Source: Agrobacterium sp. RAC06 (GTDB taxonomy: Bacteria; Pseudomonadota; Alphaproteobacteria; Rhizobiales; Rhizobiaceae). Taken from it: DNA of 64,000 nucleotides. The notes under the pieces are model-generated. The model did no database searches, was not told where the DNA came from, and saw nothing but the letters and a program-made list of their open reading frames with translations. The stretch covers positions 248,001 to 312,000 of the forward strand of contig NZ_CP016499.1 in the NCBI RefSeq assembly GCF_001713475.1, in the 5' to 3' direction. A program made the position numbers and the translations under genes. This document shows, in pieces, positions 9,360 through 17,675 of this stretch. Every line of letters starts with the position of its first letter. The stretch's first letter is position 1.

Positions 9360-11699
9360 ATGTTTCTCACTATCACCGCTGTCATATTCGGCGTGCTGGG
9401 CCTGGTGCTCGGCATCGGTGGCGCACAGCTCTTGCTGCTCGGCGGCAGCCCTTATTTCCTGATCGCCGGCCTTGTTTTTCTCGGGACGGCCGTGCTGCTT
9501 GTCCTGCGCAGGGTCGAGGCTCTCTGGCTTTACGGCCTTTTCATTCTTGGCAGCCTCGTCTGGGCGCTGTCCGAAGTCGGGCTCGACTGGTGGCAGCTTG
9601 GACCGAGAGGTGGACTGATCGTCGTTCTCGGCCTCTGGCTGATGCTTCCGGCGGTTCGCCGGCAATTGGGGCCGGCCCATCGCCGTGGCCGTGTGGCGGC
9701 GGGTCTCCTGCCGGTCGCCGTGCCCGTGCTGATTGCGACGGTGGTCGCTGTCATTTCGCTGTTTACCAACTCGTATGACCGCGATGGTCGGCTTCCTACC
9801 GAACAGGTGGCGGCAGCGCCGGCGCTTGGTGGTGACGTGCCCGACGCTGACTGGCACCAGTATGGTCGCACACCCTACGGGCAGCGCTATTCGCCGCTGA
9901 CCCAGATCGATACCGAAAACGTTCAGGATCTGAAGATCGCCTGGACCTATCAGACGGGTGACGTCAAGCTGCCGGAGGATGTTGGCGAGACGACCTATCA
10001 GGTCACTCCGCTCAAGGTCGACGATACGCTCTACCTCTGCACGCCGCACAATTGGGCGATCGCAGTGGATGCCGAGACTGGGCAGGAAAAGTGGAAGTTC
10101 GATCCGAATGCCGGCCTCGAACCCGACCGCCAGCACCAGACCTGCCGCGGTGTCACCTACTACCGCGATCCGACAGCCGTTGAAGGCACTGTTTGTGCCG
10201 AACGCGTTTACCTGCCGACCTCGGACGCGCGTCTGATCGCGCTGGATGCCGGAACCGGCGCCATCTGCGAGAATTTCGCCAATGGCGGCACGCTGCGTCT
10301 CGAGCAGAACATGCCCTACAATCCGGCCGGTTACTACTACTCGACGTCGCCGCCGGTCATCGCTGCTGGCAAGATCATCATTGGGGGTGCCGTCAACGAT
10401 AACTACTCGACGCAGTCGCCGTCCGGCGTGATCCGTGCCTTCGATGTCAACACGGGCGAACTGGTCTGGAACTGGGACAGCGGCAACCCGACGGAAACTG
10501 CTCCGATCGGCCCCGACGAGGCCTATACGCCGAATTCTCCCAACAGCTGGTCGATCTTCTCGGTCGATGATGCACTCGGCCTCGTCTATATCCCGCTGGG
10601 CAATCAGGTTCCTGACCAGCTCGGTATGGGGCGTAGCGAAAGCGTCGAGAAATACTCTTCTTCGATCGTCGCGCTCGACGTCAACACGGGACAGGATCGC
10701 TGGGTGCGCCAGACCGTGCATCACGATCTCTGGGACATGGACGTGCCGGCACAGCCCGTGCTTCTGGATTTGACGAATGCCGAGGGTGCGGTGACACCCG
10801 CGCTGATTGGCCCAACGAAGCAGGGTGACATCTATGTGCTGGACCGCCGGACGGGCGAGCCGATCATTCCGGTGCGCGAGATCCCGGCACCGGGTGGTGC
10901 GATCCCCGAAGACTTCACAGCGCCGACCCAGCCGATCTCGGATCTGACCTTCCGTCCGCCGACACTCACTGAAAGCAACATGTGGGGCCTGACGATCATC
11001 GACCAGATGATGTGCCGCATCCAGTTTCATCAGCTGAAATACGAGGGTCAGTACACGCCGCCTTCGCTGGAAGGGACACTCGTCTATCCCGGCAATTTCG
11101 GCACCTTCAACTGGGGTTCGGTCGCCGTCGATCCGGAGCGCCAGGTGATGTTCGGCATGCCGACCTATCTCGCCTTTACATCGAAGCTGGTTCCGCGTTC
11201 CGACATTCCGCCGAAGGAAGAAGGCGCAACAGGGTCCGAGCAGGGACTGAATCGCAACGAGGGCGCACCTTACGGCGTCGTCATGGGGCCGTTCCTGTCG
11301 CCGCTCGGCATTCCCTGCCAGGCGCCGCCGTGGGGCACCATTGCCGGCGTCGACTTGCGGTCGGGCGAGATCGCCTATCAGAAGCGCAATGGTACGATTT
11401 ACGACATGACGCCGCTGCCGCTGCCCTTCAAGGTCGGAGTGCCAGGTATTGGTGGTCCGATGATCACCAAGGGCGGCGTGGTGTTCCTCGGTGCAGCCGT
11501 CGACAACTACCTGCGTGCCTATGACCTGACGACCGGCGAGCAGCTTTGGGAGATCCGCCTGCCAGCTGGTGGCCAAGCGACCCCGATGACCTATGCGCTC
11601 GACAACGGCAAGCAGTATGTCGTGATGGTCGCTGGCGGTCATGGCTCCGTGGGCACGGATCCGGGCGACTATATCATCGCCTACTCGCTGCCCGATTGA
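9360..11699 (+). CDS. gcd: Membrane-bound PQQ-dependent glucose dehydrogenase
   Basis: A 779-aa quinoprotein. Residues ~1-130 hold five membrane helices (quinone-binding anchor), followed by an eight-bladed propeller with WHQYGRTPYGQRYSPL, the cofactor region HHDLWDMDVPAQP, and a C-terminal GGHGSVGT. It oxidises glucose to gluconolactone in the periplasm and passes electrons to ubiquinone. I prefer the ATG at 9360 (MFLTITAV), directly before the first helix, over an upstream start at 9297. No pqq biosynthesis genes are in the window, so holoenzyme formation depends on genes elsewhere or external PQQ. Confidence 0.93.
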   Translation: MFLTITAVIFGVLGLVLGIGGAQLLLLGGSPYFLIAGLVFLGTAVLLVLRRVEALWLYGLFILGSLVWALSEVGLDWWQLGPRGGLIVVLGLWLMLPAVRRQLGPAHRRGRVAAGLLPVAVPVLIATVVAVISLFTNSYDRDGRLPTEQVAAAPALGGDVPDADWHQYGRTPYGQRYSPLTQIDTENVQDLKIAWTYQTGDVKLPEDVGETTYQVTPLKVDDTLYLCTPHNWAIAVDAETGQEKWKFDPNAGLEPDRQHQTCRGVTYYRDPTAVEGTVCAERVYLPTSDARLIALDAGTGAICENFANGGTLRLEQNMPYNPAGYYYSTSPPVIAAGKIIIGGAVNDNYSTQSPSGVIRAFDVNTGELVWNWDSGNPTETAPIGPDEAYTPNSPNSWSIFSVDDALGLVYIPLGNQVPDQLGMGRSESVEKYSSSIVALDVNTGQDRWVRQTVHHDLWDMDVPAQPVLLDLTNAEGAVTPALIGPTKQGDIYVLDRRTGEPIIPVREIPAPGGAIPEDFTAPTQPISDLTFRPPTLTESNMWGLTIIDQMMCRIQFHQLKYEGQYTPPSLEGTLVYPGNFGTFNWGSVAVDPERQVMFGMPTYLAFTSKLVPRSDIPPKEEGATGSEQGLNRNEGAPYGVVMGPFLSPLGIPCQAPPWGTIAGVDLRSGEIAYQKRNGTIYDMTPLPLPFKVGVPGIGGPMITKGGVVFLGAAVDNYLRAYDLTTGEQLWEIRLPAGGQATPMTYALDNGKQYVVMVAGGHGSVGTDPGDYIIAYSLPD

Positions 11700-11716
11700 C
11701 CATGGTTCAGTAGTCT

Positions 11717-11746
11717 TGAACCCGCCCGCGATCGCGGGCGGGTTCA
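11717..11746. terminator. Perfect 30-nt palindrome after gcd, probable terminator
   Basis: The sequence reads identically on both strands from 11717 to 11746: a 15-bp arm starting TGAACCCGCCCG, with its centre at GATC. As RNA it forms a very stable GC-rich hairpin 17 nt after the gcd stop. The following T-tract is poor (cacttt), so termination efficiency is uncertain. Confidence 0.65.
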
Positions 11747-11839
11747 CTTTCGGCACACTTCAGCGTGTCTGGCCTTGCTGCGAAACGGAACGTTAACCAT
11801 GTGATTCTACACACATGTCGTAACGTGAGGATGTTTCGC

Positions 11840-12121
11840 ATGAGTAGCCAAGCCATGAACGGCCAGTCCAACCCGACGACAATCGCCTTCTTTCCGCTCG
11901 CGAGCCGCCGGGATCTGGTGCGCCGTTCCGCGATCGAACTCGACCGCCTGAATGGCTATGCCGCGACGGAATTCTGGAAGACGACATGCCGCCGGCTCGG
12001 CAACGAACTTCTCGAACTCGGTTGCCCGGAAGACGAGATGCGGGCCGAAATCATGGACTTCCAGGCGGCAGTGCAGGTCGAACTGATGTGGCTGCATCGC
12101 GAGGAAGCCGCGCAGGGCTGA
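11840..12121 (+). CDS. DUF6074 family protein, 93 aa
   Basis: A 93-aa helical protein resembling DUF6074 of rhizobia: an early FFPLASRRDLVRR segment, a WKTTCRRLGNELL helix and a VQVELM near the C-terminus. Several in-frame starts exist; the ATG at 11840 is chosen because GTGAGG lies about 10 nt upstream. Function is unknown. The family assignment is from memory of its pattern. Confidence 0.7.
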   Translation: MSSQAMNGQSNPTTIAFFPLASRRDLVRRSAIELDRLNGYAATEFWKTTCRRLGNELLELGCPEDEMRAEIMDFQAAVQVELMWLHREEAAQG

Positions 12122-12235
12122 GTGCCCGAGGTCAGGCGCGATACTTCCTGTTGGCAACGCTGGCCGGTGCTTGTCCGCCATCTCACCTCTCCGGTATGAC
12201 GGCGCCAGCATCACTCCAGTTCGAGCAGCGCAGCC

Positions 12236-12835
12236 TTGGCCAAACTTCATTTCATCTATGCCACCATGAATGCTGGCAAATCGACGCTTCTTTTGCAGGC
12301 TGCGTACAACTACCGCGAACGCGGTATGCGGGTGGCAATGCTGATCAGCGCGCTGGACAATCGCGCGGGCAAGGGCTTCATCGGGTCGCGGATCGGTTTA
12401 AAGGCCGAGGCCGATGCCTTTGGTCAGGAAGAAGATCTCTTCGCCGCAATCAAGGCCGATCACGAGACTTCACCGCTCTCCTGCGTCTTCATCGACGAGG
12501 CACAGTTCATGACGACGGATCAGGTCTGGCAGCTTGCGCGGGTCGTCGATGTGCTCGACCTCCCGGTCATGGCCTATGGTCTCAGAACGGATTTCCGCGG
12601 TGAACTTTTCCCCGGCTCCAAGGCGCTGCTCGCGATTGCCGACGAACTCACCGAGGCCCGTTCCATCTGCCATTGCGGCCGCAAGGCGACCATGGTCGTT
12701 CGTGTCGGCGAAGACGGCAAGGCACAGCGGGACGGTGCGCAGGTGCTGATCGGTGGAAACGAGACCTACACCTCTCTCTGCCGCCGTCATTGGCAATTGG
12801 CCTTCGCCGCGGAAGAAGTTACCGCCAGCAAGTGA
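12236..12835 (+). CDS. tdk: Thymidine kinase, type II
   Basis: A 199-aa kinase that phosphorylates thymidine with ATP for salvage. The P-loop is YATMNAGKST at residues 8-17, the Walker B/DEAQ element is FIDEAQFM, and zinc-binding cysteines occur in ICHCGRKA and SLCRRHW. The P-loop sits so close to the N-terminus that the TTG at 12236 is the only plausible start. Together with thyA at 27.9 kb the cell can make dTMP both by salvage and de novo. Confidence 0.9.
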   Translation: MAKLHFIYATMNAGKSTLLLQAAYNYRERGMRVAMLISALDNRAGKGFIGSRIGLKAEADAFGQEEDLFAAIKADHETSPLSCVFIDEAQFMTTDQVWQLARVVDVLDLPVMAYGLRTDFRGELFPGSKALLAIADELTEARSICHCGRKATMVVRVGEDGKAQRDGAQVLIGGNETYTSLCRRHWQLAFAAEEVTASK

Positions 12836-12847
12836 GCATTTGCAGCG

Positions 12848-13681
12848 TCAGCCGTTCCGGTTGACCAGCTTCTGCCAGAGCAGCAGTCCGCCGCGCGCCA
12901 GAACCCGGCTCAGCTCCAGATAGGCCCGGTAGGGCAGAACCGTGAGATAACGCCAGCGCGGCAGCTTGTGGGCGTTGATGTTGCCCTGGATCTGCGATTC
13001 GAAATCGGAATCCTGGCTCGCCACCAATGGGCTGACGAAGGCGCCCTTCAGACCTGATAGATATTCGAGATCGAAGGCGATGTCATAGGCAAGGCGCATC
13101 GGCACCAGTTTCTCCGCAATCCAGCGGGCGGCCTTGCGGTTGATCATGTAGGCGCCCGAGCCCTTCTCACGGGTGAGGGCAATTGCCAGCGAGCGACGGT
13201 CCGTCAGCTTGCGATAGGGGAATTTCCGGCCGCTGCTGACTGTGGTGAGGCGCAAAATGTCCCAGGCGTCGGCATTCTTCGCTGCAGCATCGATCGTTTC
13301 GAGAAAGTCCGGCTCGAATGTCACGTCGTCTTCGAGGATGAGGCAAAGATCCGCGTCGGAGGCGAGAAAGCGGCGTGCGCAATCGACATGGCTCAGATAG
13401 CAGCCGACCTCGCCGTGTTTCAGGCGACGGCCATGCAGCAGCTTGTAGGAGAGTTCGGAGAATTCCGGAATCGGGAAGTTGAGGTTGCGCCCGATCACCG
13501 CCGGGACACGCTCCGCGACGATGCCGGCGGCAGCCGTCTCGCGGTTCATCACCTCCATGCGATCTTCCGCGCCGTCCATGTTGATCAGGTAGACGGCGAG
13601 GTTCAGGCGGCTTTCCGGAAGGACTTGCAAAGCTGTCTCCAATGACAGGGTCGAACAGCCTGCCTTCTGCGCAATCCGCAC
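12848..13681 (-). CDS. Glycosyltransferase family 25 (LPS-type)
   Basis: A GT25-like transferase with the opening NLAVYLINMDGAEDRM, the CYLSHVDC motif, and the metal-binding LILEDDVTFEPDFLE. Such enzymes add galactose or glucose to lipooligosaccharide. The GTG at 13681 gives 277 aa. An internal TTG at 13630 has a better ribosome binding site (GGAGACAGC) and would start 12 residues nearer the conserved core, so the true start is unsettled. It lies 26 nt downstream of uvrD on the same strand. Confidence 0.85.
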   Translation of the reverse strand: MRIAQKAGCSTLSLETALQVLPESRLNLAVYLINMDGAEDRMEVMNRETAAAGIVAERVPAVIGRNLNFPIPEFSELSYKLLHGRRLKHGEVGCYLSHVDCARRFLASDADLCLILEDDVTFEPDFLETIDAAAKNADAWDILRLTTVSSGRKFPYRKLTDRRSLAIALTREKGSGAYMINRKAARWIAEKLVPMRLAYDIAFDLEYLSGLKGAFVSPLVASQDSDFESQIQGNINAHKLPRWRYLTVLPYRAYLELSRVLARGGLLLWQKLVNRNG

Positions 13682-13706
13682 GAAAGCGTCAATAGTGCCT
13701 GTCGTC

Positions 13707-16184
13707 TCAGGCCTTCTCGACGAAACCGTCGAGCACGCGCTTCTGGCCGGCGCGGTCGAAATCGATGGTCAGCTTGTTGCCTTCGATGGCCGAGATATTG
13801 CCGTTGCCGAACTTGATATGAAAAACGCGGTCGCCCACGGAAAAGCGTGACGGTTCCGATGTCGTGGACTTGGCGACGAGTTCGCCATCGATCGTCTTCG
13901 CGCGTGGTCCGCTTTCGCCGTAGCCGATGCGCTCGACCGCATGGCCGGAGCGGTTGCCCCAGTTGTCGCGTGTGGCGTCGGTCTTGTTGGCTTGGGCGCG
14001 CTTCCAGCCTGGCGTCGAATAGCTGTTCTGGAAGGGCTCCTGCTTGTCGAAGCGGGACTGGCCATAGGGGTTGCGGCCATAGCCGCCATAGGAGGTCTCG
14101 GCTTCGGCGACCTCGACATGGGCGGGCGGCAGCTCTTCGAGGAAGCGCGAGGGCAGGGTGGATTGCCAGAGGCCGTGAATGCGGCGGTTCGAGACAAACC
14201 AGATGTGGCAACGGCGCTTGGCGCGAGTGATGCCGACATAAGCGAGCCGGCGCTCTTCCTCGAGGCCTGAGCGTCCGCCTTCGTCCAGCGCGCGCTGATG
14301 GGGAAACAAGCCTTCTTCCCAGCCGGGCAAGAAGACGGTCTCGAATTCCAGGCCCTTGGCCGAATGCAGCGTCATGATCGACACGGCGTCGAGGTTCTCG
14401 TTGGTCTCGGCATCCATGACCAGCGAAACATGTTCGAGGAAGCCGCGCAGGCTCTCGAAGGCTTCCATCGAGCGGATGAGTTCCTTCAGGTTTTCCAGAC
14501 GTCCCGGCGCTTCCGCCGACTTGTCGTTCTGCCACATGGCCGTATAGCCGCTCTCGTCGAGGATCTGCTCGGCAAGTTCGGTATGCGGCGTGTTTTCGAG
14601 CAGGGTCTGCCAGCGGCGGAAATCGGTGACGACGTCGAAGAGCGCCTTGCGGGCCTTGGGCTTCAGCTCGTCGGTTTCGATGATGTCTGCTGCTGCCGCG
14701 AGCATCGGGATGTCGCGGGCGCGGGCATAGTCGTGCAGATTGCGGATCGTCGTGTCGCCAAGGCCGCGCTTCGGCGTGTTGACGATGCGCTCGAAGGCGA
14801 GGTCGTCGGCCGGCTGGCAGACAAGCCGAAAATAAGCCATCGCGTCGCGGATTTCGAGGCGCTCGTAAAAGCGCGGGCCGCCGATGACGCGGTAGTTGAG
14901 ACCCAGCGTGACGAAGCGATCTTCGAATTCGCGCATCTGGAAGGAGGCGCGGACCAGGATCGCCATGTTGTTCAGCGGATGCTGGTTGCGCTGCAGCTGT
15001 TCGATCTCTTCACCGACGGCGCGGGCTTCCTCTTCAGAATCCCAGGCGGCATGGACGACGACCTTGTCGTCGTTGGGATCGACGCGGTCAGTAAAGAGGG
15101 TCTTGCCGAGGCGGCCCTCATTGTGCGCGATCAGAAAACCGGCGGCACCGAGGATATGCTCGGTCGAACGGTAGTTTCGCTCGAGCTTGATGACCTTGGC
15201 GCCGGGGAAATCCTTCTCGAAGCGGAGGATGTTGTCGACTTCGGCGCCGCGCCAGCCATAGATCGACTGGTCGTCATCACCGACGCAGCAGACGTTCTGC
15301 GGCACGCCCGGCGGCCGCTGGGCGAGCAACCTGAGCCACATATACTGGGCGGTGTTGGTGTCCTGATACTCGTCGACCAGCACGTATTTGAAGCGCTGGT
15401 GGTATTCCTTCAGGACATCAGGGTTCGCCTTGAACATGCGGATCGGATGCAGGAGCAGGTCGCCGAAATCGCAGGCATTCAGGGTCTTCAGACGGTTCTG
15501 ATAGGCGATATAGAGCTCGCGGCCCTTGCCGTTGGCGAAGGCGCGGGCGTCGCCCTCGGGAATCTGGCTTGGGTCGAGACCCTTGTTCTTCCAGCCGTCG
15601 ATCATCTGGGCAAATTGCTTGGCCGGCCAGCGCTTGTCGTCCAAACCTTCAGCCTGGATGATCTGCTTGATCAGACGCACGACATCATCGGTATCCAGGA
15701 TGGTGAAGTCGGAGCGTAGGTCAACCAGTTCAGCGTGGCGGCGCAAGAGCTTGACGCCGATCGAGTGGAAGGTGCCGAGCCAGGGCATGCCTTCGACGGC
15801 GCCGCCGACAAGATGGCCGATACGCTCCTTCATCTCGCGGGCAGCCTTGTTGGTGAAGGTCACCGCCAGGATCTGGCTCGGGAAGGCCTTGCCGGTTGCC
15901 AAGATATGGGCAATGCGGGTGGTGAGCACGCGGGTCTTGCCGGTGCCGGCGCCTGCGAGCACGAGTACCGGACCATCGACGGTTTCGACGGCTTCACGCT
16001 GTTCCGGGTTCAGGCCGGAGAGATAATCGGGCGCACGAGCCTGATCACGGGCAGCCATAGCGCGGGCCGCAATGCCAAGGCCACCGGCAGCAGGAGCGCC
16101 AGAAGTGGGGGCAGGGGACGCGGCAGGCTTGCGCGGTGCGGGTTCTTCGTCGAAGAAGGGAATGTCGTCGAAACCGTTACTCAT
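13707..16184 (-). CDS. uvrD: ATP-dependent DNA helicase UvrD/PcrA
   Basis: An 825-aa SF1A 3'-5' helicase for nucleotide excision and mismatch repair. Walker A is GAGTGKT at residues 78-84. Other motifs are VDEYQDTN (motif II), QSIYGWRGA (III), LERNYRST (IV), SIMTLHSAKGLEF (V) and YVGITRAK (VI). The N-terminal ~50 residues are a Pro/Ala-rich, likely disordered extension. The ~100-residue C-terminal tail carries a domain ending near FGNGNISAIEGN that resembles the PcrA/UvrD RNA-polymerase-binding Tudor-like domain. Confidence 0.95.
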   Translation of the reverse strand: MSNGFDDIPFFDEEPAPRKPAASPAPTSGAPAAGGLGIAARAMAARDQARAPDYLSGLNPEQREAVETVDGPVLVLAGAGTGKTRVLTTRIAHILATGKAFPSQILAVTFTNKAAREMKERIGHLVGGAVEGMPWLGTFHSIGVKLLRRHAELVDLRSDFTILDTDDVVRLIKQIIQAEGLDDKRWPAKQFAQMIDGWKNKGLDPSQIPEGDARAFANGKGRELYIAYQNRLKTLNACDFGDLLLHPIRMFKANPDVLKEYHQRFKYVLVDEYQDTNTAQYMWLRLLAQRPPGVPQNVCCVGDDDQSIYGWRGAEVDNILRFEKDFPGAKVIKLERNYRSTEHILGAAGFLIAHNEGRLGKTLFTDRVDPNDDKVVVHAAWDSEEEARAVGEEIEQLQRNQHPLNNMAILVRASFQMREFEDRFVTLGLNYRVIGGPRFYERLEIRDAMAYFRLVCQPADDLAFERIVNTPKRGLGDTTIRNLHDYARARDIPMLAAAADIIETDELKPKARKALFDVVTDFRRWQTLLENTPHTELAEQILDESGYTAMWQNDKSAEAPGRLENLKELIRSMEAFESLRGFLEHVSLVMDAETNENLDAVSIMTLHSAKGLEFETVFLPGWEEGLFPHQRALDEGGRSGLEEERRLAYVGITRAKRRCHIWFVSNRRIHGLWQSTLPSRFLEELPPAHVEVAEAETSYGGYGRNPYGQSRFDKQEPFQNSYSTPGWKRAQANKTDATRDNWGNRSGHAVERIGYGESGPRAKTIDGELVAKSTTSEPSRFSVGDRVFHIKFGNGNISAIEGNKLTIDFDRAGQKRVLDGFVEKA

Positions 16185-16463
16185 GCGGCTCAATGTAGTG
16201 ATTCGGGTCGGAAAGGCCAGTGACGGCGTTCTGGTTTTATTCCTTGCGCCGTGTTGCGCACGGATTTCGGCAGGCTTTAGGCTGTGGGATGTGCTAAGCT
16301 TCTGGCCGAACGGTTTCGCCCGGCATGCAGTGGTTGCGGGATCACGGCGGCGTGAAAAGACGCGAGATTACAAATCAGTAAGCTTGACGTTCTGGCATTG
16401 CCACTGACTGTTTGCGCCCGATACTTAACCGCTGACATTCCGTTTTACATTTTGGAGCCTTGC

Positions 16464-17675
16464 ATGCCGGTTTGGAAGCAACTCGCCATCAGTTTCGCCG
16501 TTCTTTTCGTCGGTCTCTGTTCCCTCGTCTATTTTTCACCCGGAGCGGGGCAGGCTCTCGTTTCCATGGGGGTGCCCGCTTCGGCCGTGGCGCTGGTGTC
16601 GGGCACGGCAGAAGGTGAAGGGCAGGGTCAGCGGGGCCAGGGGCAGGGCGGGCAGCAGGCGCAGTCCGGTGGACAGGGGCAGGGCCAAGGAAACCGGCGT
16701 GGTGGCGGCAATCAGGCCATTCTCGTGGCTACACAGCCAGTCGCCATGGGTGTCGTCAACGACCGCCTGAGCGCCATCGGCGACGGGGAGGCGATCGAGG
16801 CGGTGACTGTCATGCCGCAGGCGTCCGGAACCCTCGACGAGATCCTCGTGTCTTCCGGCCAGAAGGTCAGCAAGGGTGACCTCATCGCCCGGCTCGATCG
16901 TGAGGAGCAGGTCATCCTGCGCGATCAGGCGGCCGTTGCGCTTCGCAGTGCGAAGGAAAAGGCCGAATCCTACCGCAATCTCCAGAGCTTCTCGCGGCTC
17001 GATGTCCTTGACGCGCAAATTGCAGAGGAACAGGCGCAGCTGCAATTAACCACCGCCGAACTCAACCTGAAGCGCCGCGACATCGTGGCGCCGATCGATG
17101 GTGTGATAGGTATCGTTGGCGTCAGTGTCGGCGACAATGTCACGAATACGACAGCCATCGTCTCTCTCGACAATCGCAGCCAGCTGCTCGTCGATTTCTG
17201 GGCTCCCGAACGTTTCGTCGCGGCCGTGCGGCCGGGCATGCCGGTCGAAGCCAAGTCCGTCTCGCGTCCAGGCCAAGTTTTCCAAGGCACGGTCGAAGCG
17301 GTCGACAGCCGCGTGGATCAGGCGAGCCGCACGATCCGCATTCGCGCCAAGATCGACAATCCCGATGATGTGCTGCGCGCCGGGATGTCGTTTGCCGTGG
17401 CGATGCGGTTTCCCGGTGACAGCTATGCGGCCGTCAACCCGCTCGCGGTGCAATGGGACGGTGAGGGCTCCTTCGTCTGGCAAATTGTCGACAACAAGTC
17501 CGTGAAGACGCGCGTGACGATCGTGCAGCGCAATTCTGACCAAATCCTCGTCGAAGCACCGCTCAAGGAAGGCGACGTGGTCGCCGTCGAAGGGCTCCAG
17601 CGTGTGCGTGAGGGTGGGACCGTCGAAATTGCCGGCGAAACCCGCGCCGATGCCGAGGAGGTTGCTGTTCGATGA
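16464..17675 (+). CDS. RND efflux periplasmic adaptor (membrane fusion protein)
   Basis: A 403-aa HlyD/AcrA-type adaptor. The ATG at 16464 follows TTTTGGAGCC. An N-terminal signal anchor (residues ~6-25) is followed by an unusual Gly/Gln-rich linker at about residues 50-85. The lipoyl half-motifs, a short hairpin with EKAESYRNL, and the beta-barrel domain starting QLLVDFWAPERF come next. It links the pump to an outer-membrane channel, which is not encoded nearby. The stop overlaps the start of the pump gene by 4 nt. Confidence 0.9.
   Translation: MPVWKQLAISFAVLFVGLCSLVYFSPGAGQALVSMGVPASAVALVSGTAEGEGQGQRGQGQGGQQAQSGGQGQGQGNRRGGGNQAILVATQPVAMGVVNDRLSAIGDGEAIEAVTVMPQASGTLDEILVSSGQKVSKGDLIARLDREEQVILRDQAAVALRSAKEKAESYRNLQSFSRLDVLDAQIAEEQAQLQLTTAELNLKRRDIVAPIDGVIGIVGVSVGDNVTNTTAIVSLDNRSQLLVDFWAPERFVAAVRPGMPVEAKSVSRPGQVFQGTVEAVDSRVDQASRTIRIRAKIDNPDDVLRAGMSFAVAMRFPGDSYAAVNPLAVQWDGEGSFVWQIVDNKSVKTRVTIVQRNSDQILVEAPLKEGDVVAVEGLQRVREGGTVEIAGETRADAEEVAVR

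Noticed and set aside
9306..11756. 816-codon minus-strand frame over gcd
   Set aside because: Antisense shadow of a clear quinoprotein dehydrogenase; no ribosome binding site or family pattern.
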